64,000 nt of DNA, taken from Lobosporangium transversale. Taxonomy: Eukaryota > Mortierellomycota > Mortierellomycetes > Mortierellales > Mortierellaceae. Numbering within the stretch: position 1 is the stretch's first letter; each line of letters opens with the position of its first letter. The DNA lies in NCBI RefSeq assembly GCF_002105155.1, contig NW_019028993.1, positions 124,001 to 188,000 of the forward strand, written 5' to 3'. Under the pieces are notes generated by a model. That model ran no database searches, had not been told where the DNA came from, and saw only the letters and a list, made by a program, of their open reading frames with translations. This document shows positions 42,817 to 58,611 of the stretch, piece by piece. A program made the position numbers and the translations under genes.

Positions 42817-43734
42817 TGAAAAAGATGTTCAGATAGAGATCGTGGGAAGTGTTTGAATGCTTTTATTGTGGATAAAATGTTTGATGGTGAAAGCGAGAAT
42901 AGAGTGTGTATTATTGCTGAGGAGTTTGATGAGGTGAGATGTGGATCCACACACCATTCCCATGAGGCATTTATTCCTTTTTTTGTTCATCAAATATCCG
43001 TAAGTCTACCTTGGGAACAACATAGGCCCATTCTGCTCATGTTGTAGGTATATGTATATAACTAGATTGGAACCTTTGGGTGCACCCCAAGCTCCAGGAC
43101 GTAACAGTTACATAGCGTGTCATTGACACTAGGTCCTGCTTTCGCTATTCGTAACTTCCTTGGTTATACTTGCGAGTGCTTTAGAGACTAGGGCATTATT
43201 GCTTTTCGGTGTTTTTTATCTAGTTTTTTATTAGCAGCTTTCCTAGGCTAGTCGTATACCTTTGCCATGAGGCTACGCGTACTGTGAAATATGCACAATT
43301 GTTTCATGATAGGATCTAATATTGAGCCGCTATTAAATATTGCGGTATTATGAAGTACCTCAGGGCGCCTCAAGCAACCTCAGGACGCAACAATTGAAAG
43401 CATTTTTGGAGGATACTTTTATTTTTACTTTGCCATCAGGCCATCTAAAATGGCTATGCTTCTGACCGGCTGCTATCACATCTACTAATTACAGATCAAA
43501 GCTATGTAGACTGAGTATACATTATATAATAAATACCACTGACTGCCATGTTTGACTACCAACTTTCATTAGAAAAAAGTTAATTCGAAAGGACTCTCAT
43601 GTCAATAGATAAAAAAAAAAAAAATACACGTACGTGAGGTCTGCCGACTGAATTAAATCACATATTCTAAAAATTATTACACTTCCTTTTTGAGCGCTCA
43701 CTCAAAAAATTTCGAAATGAGACCAGCCTGTCTA
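42817..43734. other. Spacer with a diverged LTR-like stretch
   Basis: At about 42932-42985 a stretch (agatgtggatccacacacca, then catgaggcatttattc) resembles an internal part of the solo LTRs at 22202 and 60381. The rest has no recognisable content. Confidence 0.5.
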
Positions 43735-43990
43735 CAGTGGAATCTCGATAATTGTACACTTTTGTACAAATTTCAAATTTGATATATTTCTAGGCCATTG
43801 GTTGGCTAAGAGCCTTACTCTTTTAAAAAAAAGTATTCTAAAAAACCCACACTCAACTGGAGTAGAGGAATCAGCAGAGGATTTTTAGAATAGTTTTTCA
43901 TGAATTGTGGGCTTCTTAGCCAATCAATAACCGAGAAATATAGCAAATTCGAAAATTGTACAAAAGTGTACAATTATCGAGATTCCACTG
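43735..43990. mobile_element. Pogo/Fot1-like MITE, 256 bp
   Basis: Inverted arms of about 80 bp (cagtggaatctcgataattg... / ...caattatcgagattccactg) form almost the whole element, flanked by TA on both sides. No coding capacity. Termini CAGTGGAATCTCG and TA targets fit pogo/Fot1-type elements. Confidence 0.88.
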
Positions 43991-44434
43991 TACAAAGTAA
44001 AGAGCCCGCTTTCCATTTATGGAACGATGATACGTGGCTTGCCGCTTTGCAGACAGGATGGCACCGAGCCTACAGGAAAGGGTCGCTGGTACGGATAATG
44101 AGCGTAAGACTTCCTTTGTCGTCTTCGCTATCTAAAAAAATTGAATGCGACTCAGAGGTTCGCGCTGTTTGGGCAATAGGTTTGTACTGTATGAGCGACA
44201 AGTTTGTGCTCGTTTTCTTCCAGCACGTGCTGGAAATTGGAACATCACGCCCTTTCTCTTCAGGCTCAGATCTCTGCAGTACATACACAGTCAAATCAAT
44301 GACACCTTATTTCTCTCTTTATCTTTGGCTTGAAGTCAATAAACTCTCACTCTAGATCGTCCAACAGTTTTCTTATGCAACAAATGAATTTTTTGGGTTC
44401 TTGAATTAAGATTTGCCTTGATTATTTTTAGGAT
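43991..44434. other. Spacer with relic of minisatellite unit
   Basis: 44157-44190 (gttcgcgctgtttgggcaatagg) resembles the first unit of the minisatellite at 27933. No gene seen. Confidence 0.5.
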
Positions 44435-47032
44435 TTATTTTGTAATTTGATCCTCATCTTCCTTTGGTTTCTGGTCGTCCACAGGAACAGGGACAGAGAT
44501 AGAAGCAGATGCAGACAATGACCAAGACTGGATCTCTATTGGCGGCACGTTTACGTGTGGACTATTGGGCATTGTAGGGGGTATCATCTCAGGGTCCATT
44601 TCCGGATATGAACGCGTACTAGGTCGGGATGGCGGTATAGTAGTTGACTGTGCATACGCATGCCGTTCTTCTGCTTGGGTATCATGATATTCATCCTGGG
44701 TTAATGGTGACTTTGACGTTGATATTGAAGTTGACGTCGATATTAGTGTTGTTGCTGGTATTACTGATGCAAGGGTTCCTTCCTCTATGATCGCATGAGG
44801 GCTATGCACTTGTCGGTCGCTGAGTAAGAAAAATCCGTAATCTGCTGCCGATCCTGCTGTATTTGGCCGCGAAAAATATGAAGGTATAGTAATGACGCTC
44901 ATAGGAGGGGCGGCGGACGTGAGAGTTGAAAAGACTGGTGTACTAGCAGCAGAGTAGCTATCTCCTGCTAGTGTGGACGTGGAATTATATGATGATGTGC
45001 CTTCAATCATATCTGATGTAAACCACTTTGTTGACAAGGTCTCACCATTTCCAACTTTTCGCTTGGAACTGCTCGAGTTCAGATCATTGACTCCAGATGA
45101 AATCGTGTTTGATATGGTGGAGGTCGTGGAGAATGACTTGGAACGAGGAGGTGGAGTAAGCCATTTACGCATAGCCATAAAACTCGATTGTGATCGACTA
45201 TATTGTTTCCTTGGCTGTGATAATGGCAGCCCAGTAATTGATGGCGAATCATTCGATCCTCCTGATTTTTGGCTTGAGGTTGACTCTGCTGCTACATGTC
45301 TGGGTAGTTGATCTGTGCTTGACCATGGTGTGAAAGGCCCATCGCACTTTAGCTCCATATACAACTCCCCTCCTTGAGGCCCAGGCGCTTTTCCATCCCA
45401 GTTGAGATTGTTGGTTTGATGTTTATATTCCTGTGGATATCCATCATGGTTTTGCGGCTGTTGCTGCCCTTGTGATAACTGTTGCAATTTACTTTTCTCC
45501 GCAGAAAGCTTTCGATTATAGTAAAAACGCATCCATCCCAATGCAATGCCGATTACTAATAGTGCAGGCATAGCAATGATGATGGCGATACGATTGGCTG
45601 ATGATCCGCCATTATCGGATTCATCATTTTGATATTCTGGCCCATAACCTGAGATATTCACTCTATATAATCCAGAGATCCACTCTCCTTTCCGACTGCC
45701 ACTTAAAGGTATGCTGTAGACGCCTGATATATCATGCATAAAGATGAATGGGTTGGGGGGTGATGCAGATAGTCCAACAATGGCCATAGATCTGGGTTCT
45801 GGTGCTGCCTGAATCCCTGAAGCGATTTGACTAAACTCTTTTCCATTGAAATGCCACACATCAGTTTTGTAACCTAACGAAGGATTCTGTTGAAAATCAA
45901 CCAATAGGAAATTGTAAGTTACCAAAAGAAAGGGGGGAAAGTAGATGATCACTTCGTACATCCAAAGCTTTTTTTTTTTTTTTTCTTTTTTTTTCCTTTT
46001 TATCTCTTTATACTCTACATATGGAATGCATATCGCATACCTTGCATAAAATGACGATATCACTTCCATATGTCAAGACTCTGGTGCCCATAAAAGTACT
46101 GCAGCCTTTCAAAACAGCGGATGCATCATGAATGACTGCATTCGACAATGGGAGATCGGTAGCGGATGCGTTGGTGAGGGTCAAAGCTGATATAGTACCT
46201 GCGAGGTTATTGCTGTTAAATATAAATAGCGTATTCTGAGCGACCCCGACTGTTTGGGCATCTCTAATAGTATCGTTTGGCTATACACATCAAGGGATGT
46301 TCAATTCTTTTTTTGGTCAGTGAAATTGTGACATTTGTCGGGGAATAGAATATCGTTATTGTCATTTTTTAGTCGTTTTGGTGTATAGGCAGGAAGAAAA
46401 GTGGGAATAGAAAGGAAGAGAAGTAAGGCAGAGGAAAAAAAAAAAAAAAAAAAAAAGAACCAGTAACTCACCAGGTGCCAGGGTTGTGAATTCTGTTCTA
46501 TTGATGGATTCGAATATCTGGATAGACGGGTACCATTGGGACCATCAGCTGTCACATGCATTAGTGTCGGAGACCCATCAAGAGAGGATTTGAAATAAAA
46601 AAGTTGACTGCCGTAACTCTTATTCCAATAGTAAGTCTCTCCTATAGTCATCTCCCGCCATTCATCCAGGGTAGGGTTCGCGTTGTCATATCCACCAACA
46701 GGCGAATACTGGATTCCAATTGGCCCACTACGGAATGTAGCAGCAACTAGTGTTACAGGTTTGCCACGGGTTGAGAGGATTGAAAATTGTCCTCCGTCTA
46801 CTGCACAAACAAATTCATTGGCCTTGGCCTCCCCTGTTAATTGACTCAAGGTGGAAATCTTCCTTTCAGAGACAGGGGTCCATTGGAGATCGTTAAGATT
46901 GGGGGAGGGGTTGCTGTTGGATTTGATGATAACGTAATAATATGGCATGTTGGTGTTTGTATGAGGTTCGAGGATCAGTGCGAAAAGCGTGGCCCCATCA
47001 GAAGCAACACAGAGAGGATCAATGATACCCAT
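44435..47032 (-). CDS. Single-pass membrane protein with Ser/Thr-rich tail
   Basis: Three exons in phase: 47032-46472, 46280-46041, 45886-44435, 750 residues. The N-terminal 370 residues form a repetitive beta-rich domain (PYYYVIIKSNSNPSP, LNDLQWTPVSER, ATFRSGPIGIQYSP, TYYWNKSYGSQLFYF, YKTDVWHFNGKEF), followed by one membrane helix (IAIIIAMPALLVIGIALGW) and a long Ser/Thr/Pro-rich cytosolic tail. I recall similar proteins as a family in Mortierella genomes, but without an assigned function. There is no obvious signal peptide before the extracellular-looking domain, so an upstream exon may be missing, or the topology is unusual. Introns contain T/A runs. Confidence 0.75.
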
Positions 47033-47708
47033 TGTTGATTGTCTATTTGGATACGTTTGTCTAAGAGAGATGTGCTATTGAACTATATTACAACGGTGGT
47101 ATGTATTGAGAATATGAGGAGAGGATAGAAAATGGAAGAAGGAAAAGAGGAAAAAAAAAAAAAAAAAAAAAAAAGGGTTGGTCGTCAGAGACACAGGAGT
47201 TGCAAAGGAGGATTGTAATGGATAAGCATTTGCATGTGCATGTGCATGTGCACGGATTAGACAGAGAAGAATGGAGAAAGAATGATGGAGAGCGATGAAC
47301 TGAGTTACAAAGGTACAAACAGAGGACTAGACTGCCCCTCGAATGGGTTCATGGTGTAAATGTACACTCCTGATCGATTAAAAATGGTATTTTAAAATTA
47401 ATCATAAAAAGAGTCAGCTGAATAGATGTGCATGCCATGTCAATATTTTTGACATTTTAGTAATATAACCGGTGCTCATGCATTAAAACACAAAACCTTC
47501 AGGTCCTTTCAAAAACAATCTTTTCAAAGAAAAGATGTGCATGCATATCTTACAAAGAATTGGCAGCAGCCTTTTTTTTTCATGAATTGACAGTTTCCAC
47601 ATTCCATGTGGCAGTGCATTGGAGAGTTCTCTTCGATCAGTCGTACAGTAGTAGACCTTGTCTTCTTTACTTGTACACACAGATGTCATATACTACGAGT
47701 GTAAAATG

Positions 47709-47742
<34 letters not shown>

Positions 47743-48087
47743 TTTACCTTCAATCCATCCATGCATCATATTATACATTTTACAACACTGTTTGTTTTCT
47801 CAATAATCATGTCTTGCTTCCATCGATAAGACAAAATCTGAAATGCTTCTAGAGTCTCTGTTTGTCTGCGCGTTCTGTGGATCAATGCATGCGCTCCTCT
47901 TCTTAAAAAAAAAAAAAAAAAAAAAACAGTCCTTTCCTTAAGGGCTTTTCTCTATCAATAAACAAAAATTTAAATTAAAACGCGTCCCTGAAAGGGGAGG
48001 TCTTACCGAGGTCGAGCAAGTCATTCCAAGGCTAGTCGATAGTGGGGCTTTCCATCATCCCTCATTTCTTCTTCAACTCATCCAGCC
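47033..48087. other. Divergent spacer upstream of MCM3
   Basis: Contains A-runs at 47151-47174, 47709-47740 and 47904-47926 and a short gcatgt repeat (47228-47251). No supported gene. It must hold both promoters. Confidence 0.6.
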
Positions 48088-51484
<3,397 letters not shown>

Positions 51485-51515
<31 letters not shown>

Positions 51516-51801
51516 GAAAAAAGAAGAATATTGCTACCCTATGCTGATACAAGAGACTTGAGTTTTGGTCTACTCCTTCCATTATAAAGACATTTAATCA
51601 CCTAAATATAAAGCATCTTTTTTATTTTCTTTTCATTAAAAGTGGAACTCTATAAAAAGAATCATCTCTCTATCTATGAAGAACTGAATGATGTAGATGA
51701 AGATAATAACTTGTCTATGTCTTTTTTTTTTTTTCTTTTTTTTTTTTGCTTAATGCTGGTTATTTTGTCACTGCATCGTGTATGCCAAGGTATGTGATTA
51801 G
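51485..51801. other. Convergent spacer between MCM3 and next gene
   Basis: 317 bp with an A-run immediately after the MCM3 stop (51483-51513) and T-runs near 51721-51748. No gene seen. Confidence 0.7.
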
Positions 51802-52882
51802 TTATTGAAAGCGCTGGATAACCTTCTTTGGCAAAAAACGCCCCCACATTCTCATTACCACCATTTTGAAATAAGGACGACGACCAACAAGAGATGCAAT
51901 TGTAAGAAGAACACAACTGTAAAGAGGCAAAGTGGTGGAGAGATAGGCAATCCTGAAGGACCAAGGACCTTCTCTCATCGAACCCTTCAGCTTGAACACT
52001 AGACATCCAAAAAATAAAAAAAATAAAGAATTGAGTGAAAATTGAATAAATGGGCGCTTGATTGACAAGTATGCTGAAATATATCATATTTCGTGCAATG
52101 CTATCAAATCCTACCATCATTGAGAAGTGGTCTGACAACTATAACTGTGGAGCTGCCCGTAACAGCAAAGACACCCTGTAACGTGTAAAAAGAAACAAAC
52201 ATGCAGATTGATATCAGATTAGATGAGATGCTTTTTTTTTTTTTTTCAGTTACACAATTATTTGTTCTTTTAGTAAGGGGAGATAATAAATCTTTTTTTT
52301 TTTTTTTTTTTTTTTTTTTACCATGATAATGGTCCATTCCTTCCACCAATTAAAGCTAAAACGGTCTTTAGTCATCTCTTCATGAAATGACAACGGCTTC
52401 TTTAAAGTTTTTGATACGACTGTAGATGATGCTGCATTGGTAGTGGCTGTAGCAGTTGCGACTGCCATGTTTGAGGGCGAAGGAGATGAAGAAGAAGGAG
52501 AAGTGTATTTCCTTGTAAAGAAGAATGATGAAGAAGAGGACGATGGTGATGATGTTCCATTTGATCGTTGCGCGGTGAATGCTTTTGCAGTTGCTACTAA
52601 TGATGGCGATACTGCTGTCCCTGCTTTTGTTGTTGTTACAAAAGGTTTCGGTGAAGCTAAAACTGTTGATCCATTTGATCGGGGCGTCGAGATTGATCGA
52701 GTCTGAAGCAAGGACCGCATCCAAGTTGACTGTGCAGGGGCTGAGTGAAAGGTCGAGCCAAAGATAGAGGTAGGGGTGGAGGCAGAATAGGGGCGCCTCA
52801 ATGGCTGCTGCGCTCCAGTTCCCAAAGGAGAGGTCTTGACCATAAACTGCGCTGTAGCCACCAAGCGTCGTTGAGCGAGCAT
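51802..52882 (-). CDS. Mitochondrial-type membrane protein, DUF6787-like
   Basis: Three exons in phase: 52882-52322, 52175-52115, 51998-51802, 272 residues. The first 150 residues are Ser/Thr/Ala/Arg-rich with almost no acidic residues (MLAQRRLVATAQFMVKTS), like a long mitochondrial presequence. The conserved part then follows: FSFNWWKEWTIIM, a hydrophobic segment with VFAVTGSSTVIVVRPLL, SMREGPWSFRIAYL, a second membrane helix (YSCVLLTIASLVG), and a basic end RMWGRFLPKKV. This resembles small fungal DUF6787 membrane proteins; the name is from memory and the function unknown. Middle exon is only 61 bp. Confidence 0.75.
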
Positions 52883-54357
52883 TGTTGTTGTTTTGCAAAG
52901 GAAAAAGAAAAAAGAAAGAGAAAAAGGAGGGGAGAATGAAAGTGGTGTGATGAGTGATGAGTGATGAGTGATGAGATGAGCACAAACAGAAGTGTCAAGA
53001 TGGAACAATGATTGGGCGAAGGTGAATCGAAAAGAAAACGTGTGGTGGCAGTTGTTGATTGTTCACTTTGGCTGGAGGATTGATTGGCTACTGCAACTTG
53101 TCAGTTTTAAGAGATTACTGTCTAAGCCATTGCAATGAATTATTTGTGTGCGGTTGGCTCTGGGCACCTCCATATTAGGTAAGGCTGTGCACTGCCTCTG
53201 TTAAATCCCATTCTTTGTTCGATATCGCTACTCTAAAATCTGCTAATGAACTGCTTGGATGTATGCTCGGATATGCATGTCCTGGTTGACTGTGTTTGCC
53301 ACAAAACGCGAAGGGAAGATGGGTCAGTATGTTAAGTTAAATGCTTCAAGCACCCTTTTTACCCTATGCCTCTGTTACGTTAATGATGATGAGTGCGATC
53401 CCTACGTAGATATGTGGGTTTGGCGGTGAATATGATCTAAAAGTGCATTTAGGATTTTATTTATTTATCTATTACCTTGAGGTGTTCCCTATATCCGTTG
53501 GGTGCCAGTGCTTTGTTGTCGTCTCATTTTCAGCTGAGCGTATTCATACCCCTTGTAAGGGATGTCTCTGATGAGGACACTTTTTGGTAATAGGATCCCA
53601 AGCTGCCCCCGTTCGGATGTGAGAGACTGTAGAGGGAGCACGCTGAAAACCACTCTCCATGCTGCCAACGCGTGCATTGAACGTTTATTTGAGGTGAATA
53701 AGGCCAGTAGGAAGCTCCTTGTTGAGCTTGGAGCTATAGTTGAACACGTTCCTCACCCAATTATAATGAGGGAAATAGTCAGATTGTATCGACGCCATCA
53801 GTGGCATCCAGGCCCAAGGTAATCTTCAGTCAAGTGCATGACAGTGACCATCGCCAAGGTTTACCAGTAGATTCAGTCTCATTGACATTATCAACAACAG
53901 TCAATCAATCAAAGACTGTCAGGGCAAGTACGGCACCTGAAGCGAATATAAATTTGCGCATATCATTCCATACAGACCACTTGAATGGTCGCTGGGTCCG
54001 TATTCACAAGTAGCATGTTTATGCGAAAGAATGTTTTGTTGATAAATCATTACGATACCAAGTGCCATTCATATGTTTATATGCACTGTACATTCATGGG
54101 GTTTATATTGTGAATGTTTGTGTCTGTCTTCGAACGGATGGACTAACGCAAAAAAGACAAAATAGATCAAATTCATCTTCATCCAAAAATGCAGAGTAAG
54201 GTTTATGGCATACAGTCTTCCAACAATTGTCCGTTCAATTGTACAAAGCGTCCCACATGACGCAGTTTTCTATCTTTGACTACATGTTACTTCTCTCTTC
54301 CTTCTTTTTTCACTCTTTTTCCTTTACATTAATTACTCAATCCGCATTCAAAACAAA
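52883..54357. other. 1.5-kb spacer
   Basis: Includes a short tgatgag repeat (52951-52976). A 260-bp open frame at 53562-53822 has no recognisable similarity. Nothing else identified. The end must hold the promoter of the next gene. Confidence 0.6.
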
Positions 54358-54669
54358 ATGGCCATCGAATTCCATCACTGGCCTTCCAAGACTGCCAACA
54401 TTCTTGTCTATGTGACATTGCTCTCCGGCAATTTGTACTCGACCTTTGGAGGCGACCCTGACACAGATTCACCATATGATTCAAAACACAGGTCCTATAT
54501 TACACCAGCCTCATTCACTTTTTACATTTGGACATTGATTCATTTCTTGCTTGGAGGAATGATTGTTTACCAATGGTTCACAGATAAAGTTCATCAAGCT
54601 GTTGGATGGCACTTCGTCGCAGCTACTGTCTTTAATGCTTTCTGGTTAGCACTCTGGGTATGTAGAAAG

Positions 54670-54702
<33 letters not shown>

Positions 54703-55573
54703 ATTTATTTCAATTCTCTCTTCGGATTTTTCTACTGTAGTAAAAACAATCAAGGTCGAAAAAACCTTTATTTATTTTTTATTTTTTTTGCTGGTCTTTT
54801 TTCAAGCATTTATTGGAAATCGGTCTCTAACAGAAGTGATGAAATGGTGAACAAAAATAAAGATGTTGGGATTCAGACAAGAGATAGCTAACCTGCATCC
54901 CCATTTATATTTTTTTGTTTCAACGCTAGTCTTCGGGCCACACCTTTTTGGCTTTGATTGCACTGTTCTTCGCCACAGCAGCTGTGGCCTTCATTTACCA
55001 TCGTTTAAAGGAACAGGAGTCAGCAGATACGCTTTTAGATGTATTTTTCTTGCATCTTCCATTTTCGCTCTACCATGCCTGGATCTTTGTTCTTTTGATT
55101 ATCAATGCCTTCGCAGTCTTCTCACCTGTTCATGAAGACGGTCCTTCGGTCTTCCAGATTGTCCTTGCAATTGTTGGCCTTGTCTTTATTTCATCGACTG
55201 TCATCGGATATATTGAATACAAGCAAGGAGATGTTGGTATGCCCTTTGAACTTGGAATAACTTGTATTATGCTTGGTGAATATTTCAGTGAAAAAAAAAA
55301 AAAAAAAAAAAACCCCTTACAACCTTTTAGATGTCGATAACTACTGATTGATCTGCTTTACTTTTTTTTTTTTTCTTTTTTTTTTTCAATTTAGCTGCTG
55401 CTTTGGTTTTGGCCTGGTACTTGTTTGGCGTTTTTGCTCAACAGGATGAAGTGCCTGCCATTCACTGGACGTCACTTGGTTTAGGCATTGCTGTTGTTGC
55501 TTATACTTTGAAGCCCCTCGTCTTCCGTTTGATCGGTCATAACACTGGCGAGGCTGCTCCTCTATTGGGGTAA
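54358..55573 (+). CDS. Multi-pass membrane protein, TspO/MBR-like
   Basis: Three exons in phase: 54358-54657, 54930-55236, 55395-55573, 261 residues. Seven to eight hydrophobic segments are visible: TANILVYVTLLSG, FTFYIWTLIHFLLGG, FNAFWLALW, TFLALIALFFATAA, HAWIFVLLIINAF, IVLAIVGLVFISS, ALVLAWYLFGVFA, GLGIAVVAYTL. The aromatic-rich sequence and the ITPASFTFYIWTLIH block resemble the P-A-x-W-x-F-x-x-W-x-x-I pattern of tryptophan-rich sensory (TspO/MBR) proteins and related fungal families. Ligand and membrane are unknown. Introns contain A-runs at 54670-54697 and 55291-55311. Confidence 0.78.
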
Positions 55574-56345
55574 AAAAAAAAAGAAAAAGAAAATAGAAAC
55601 CACAATGTTTTGCGCACCTACTTTGTGCCCATTCTACAACATGACTTTTTTGCATTAAAAAATAAATAAATAAATAAACAACGAGCAATAAAATGGAATA
55701 GAACTTACTTGGAGGATCAATCAGTTTAATGCGTTGACATAAAATATGTTTTACTGACTGTCGCAATGCTATTGCTCGCGATAAATGCCATTTTGGATAA
55801 TTTCTTAGTCAATGAAATGTCACTTCTTTTACTTTCTTTGTCAAACTAATAAGATCATATTATAGTAAGGATATTGAAACGAGTGTAGCGTGGCTGATTA
55901 TATTTTTTCGTGTCAAGAGGAAGATAACCAAGACGTTTAAAAAAGCATAGAAAAAAAAAGCCGTTAGTACTGGGTGGGAGTGACCGAGAATATACAAAGC
56001 GAATAAGACACTTTTTAATAGTTAGACTAGGGTGGCTGTGCGATGCATTAACGTTCCTTTTTAAAAAGGCGTTTTTTCCTGCCTGTTACTGCATATCGAG
56101 TCGATCATGGGATAGACAATTTCCTCAATGCATTAGTGCACTGGTGCATTTGTGCATTAAGCATCGATCGTGGGGAAATTCCTAGCACAAAACAATAAGG
56201 TGTGTCAAAAATAAACGAAGAAAGGAACGATGGTAATTTTTTTTTTTTTTTTTTTTTTGCCTTTCATAGCAAGGGATAGAGAGAATTTTATTTCTATAAA
56301 AGCTGACAAAGACTTGTTAAGCATCCACCATCATCCCCTTTACTT

Positions 56346-56383
<38 letters not shown>

Positions 56384-56536
56384 TCACAAGCCAAACCGAT
56401 TGGAACTACGCGTGGAAAAGAAACGCAACTCTGAGAGTCATTAGTACCTTCAACCCCCCCTCCACTTCCATTTTAGTTTTTGCGCGCTTCACTCTGCTAT
56501 AGACCTATTATTAAGCCTACAATACATTAATACTTC
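55574..56536. other. Spacer between two membrane protein genes
   Basis: 3' flank, AT-rich sequence with a T-run (56238-56258), an A-run (56352-56380), and a small gcattagtgcactggtgcatttgtgcatt repeat near 56130-56160. No gene seen. Confidence 0.6.
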
Positions 56537-57328
56537 ATGCCAGTAATTGACCCCATGATTCCCTCCACCATTCACGGGATCCAAGGAATCAACCCTACAG
56601 TCTCGCACGCATCTGAGGCATTACTGACTTATGAGTCTTCCGATAATCACCATACAAGGATCATGATACTATATGACCCTGACTCAAGGACGCTCAGATC
56701 AGCTTCTGCTTCCATCAAGATGAACACCGCCATAGATCTTCAGCCAAGTGTCCTTACAAGTACAACTACAGCTACGGCCTCCTCTGCTCCTACTTCTACT
56801 CCTGCTCTTGCGATCCCGCCTATTGGTGTACTCAATGCTGATACTACTTCTGCTGTTACCCTTACTGCTGCACCTACCCCTCTTGACTCTGCCTCCGTTG
56901 CTCATTCAGCTCCCCATGCAATAACGCTCCAAATGGCTCCTTCGATATATCCTGCGTATATGGTTCCTGCGAATATGGCTCTCAAGTATGAGCTGCTTGG
57001 AGTAGCACCGCCACCAGTGCCACCAGCGCCACCATCATCACCTCAGACATCTCAGACAGATTCGTCTTTGTCCGCCGCTTCCTCTTCCTCTCCCGCGGCT
57101 ACCACTACAACTACTAATACTATAGCCAACGCTACCTCGGCCTTATCGGCATTACAGTTCAGCGCTGGCGGCAATGGTGGTAACGACGCCTCAAACGATA
57201 ATGATAGTAATAACGATAATTGTACGTGGACTTTATTCAGGACATGTCAACAAAAGGACTCAAAATTGACAAAAGGTCTGACCTTCGTAGCCTTGACTTT
57301 AATAATCATCGTCATTTACTTCAAATAG
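56537..57328 (+). CDS. Tail-anchored low-complexity protein
   Basis: 263 residues, one exon. Residues 75-215 are almost wholly Ser/Thr/Ala/Pro with Pro-rich PPPVPPAPP, then an Asn/Asp/Gly tract, and a C-terminal hydrophobic helix (LTFVALTLIIIVIYFK) ending at the stop, as in tail-anchored proteins. The N-terminal 60 residues look more ordered (LLTYESSDNHHTRIMILYDPD). No family recognised. The hydrophobic tail placed exactly before the stop argues for a real protein. Confidence 0.6.
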   Translation: MPVIDPMIPSTIHGIQGINPTVSHASEALLTYESSDNHHTRIMILYDPDSRTLRSASASIKMNTAIDLQPSVLTSTTTATASSAPTSTPALAIPPIGVLNADTTSAVTLTAAPTPLDSASVAHSAPHAITLQMAPSIYPAYMVPANMALKYELLGVAPPPVPPAPPSSPQTSQTDSSLSAASSSSPAATTTTTNTIANATSALSALQFSAGGNGGNDASNDNDSNNDNCTWTLFRTCQQKDSKLTKGLTFVALTLIIIVIYFK

Positions 57329-58185
57329 AACAAGGACAACAGCAAAAAAAAACAAAAGCTTTTTTTTAATTTGATTCCTTCATTTCATAATAACTAGCAT
57401 CAATACACATCCATACTTCTTCATTTCCACATTCTTGGAAGCCCTTGACACCTAAAAAATAATAAAGAAAGATATAGTATACCCTCGCCGCCCTTACACA
57501 CATTCCTTTGTGACAATAACTATTGGTCTTATCCTCACGAAGCGCTAAAAAAAAAAAAAAAAAAAAAAAAAAAACTATCCAAACCCAAGAAATGTAAATA
57601 CTCAGGAAGGCAGGCGCCGTATTACAATTATGGTGGTAGCCTCCTCGATCTAGGGGCGCGGTTGCTATGCACCAAAGTCCATTAGTGTAAGTTAACCGCA
57701 GGTGGAAAAGTATACCTTGAGAGAGGAGAAAAGGCAACACCTAATAGCAACTATTCCGTGCTATTTGCATCCAAAGGCAGACTAAAGGCGGGATCCCTCG
57801 CTTTATTTGAGGTTGCGGAAAGACCAAATTGGAAAGGATCATTTGCTTCATCCCCAGGAAGGGTATTTATTTACGTGACAGTTGGCGCCTTCGATATCAA
57901 CTTTGCAACCTGTAAACAATTACAAAGAATATGACAGGTTAATGAAAAGCAGCCGCAGACAATTGTTAATCAGCGAGGTAAGAAAACATTCGAAGGCCCT
58001 ACAGACGCATATATAACCGGATTAATCTGATTGGCATTCCAGGTACCATATATTATTTGGCAGCCTATTTTTTGGGGGCAGCCACTTAACTTCACACACT
58101 TGGGTAGCCAAATAATGCACATTTCAGTCTTCCTAATAAAACCCGCTTTTAATTGGTGGACTTCCTCTAAATAAAAATGTGAATA
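57329..58185. other. Spacer before MITE
   Basis: Includes an A-run at 57547-57574. A minus-strand open frame (57366-57740) spans it but shows no similarity. Nothing else recognised. Confidence 0.6.
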
Positions 58186-58611
58186 GTCCTCGCCAAAAAG
58201 TCATAAACTGGATATATTTTAAAATACTCGATTTGAATTAGAATTTGAAGAACAAAAAAATTTACGTACGAAGACAGAAATTCATATACTTTTTGAATAG
58301 AATGAATAAATTGGATGCCATCAATTCAATCGTCGTTTTTGATTAAAAATACTAGAATTTGCTGGGGATGGACAACCTCATCCTCATTGCCAACCTACTT
58401 TACTTGCATTCTTGAAACAGTGGATCTTACGCCAGATACTGGAGGCATGTTTGATGTGAAAGAGGATAGCGAGTCTTAGGAGGAATATCTTGTTGAAAAC
58501 CCCTTCCGTAAAATTAAAATTTTGAGTTTGTACGAATTTTAAAATGAAAGTATTCTATTCAATTTAAAAGCCTGAAAAATATATCCAGTTTATGACTTTT
58601 TGGCGAGGACT
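58186..58611. mobile_element. MITE with GTCCTCGCC inverted ends
   Basis: Arms agtcctcgccaaaaagtcat (58186) and atgactttttggcgaggact (to 58611) are perfect inverses over about 32 bp (through aaactggatatat). The interior is AT-rich and non-coding. TA occurs at the left edge; on the right ta is offset by two bases, so the exact terminus is uncertain. Confidence 0.85.

Noticed and set aside
53562..53822. Short open frame in the 53-54 kb spacer
   Set aside because: No splice partner, domain or compositional signal.
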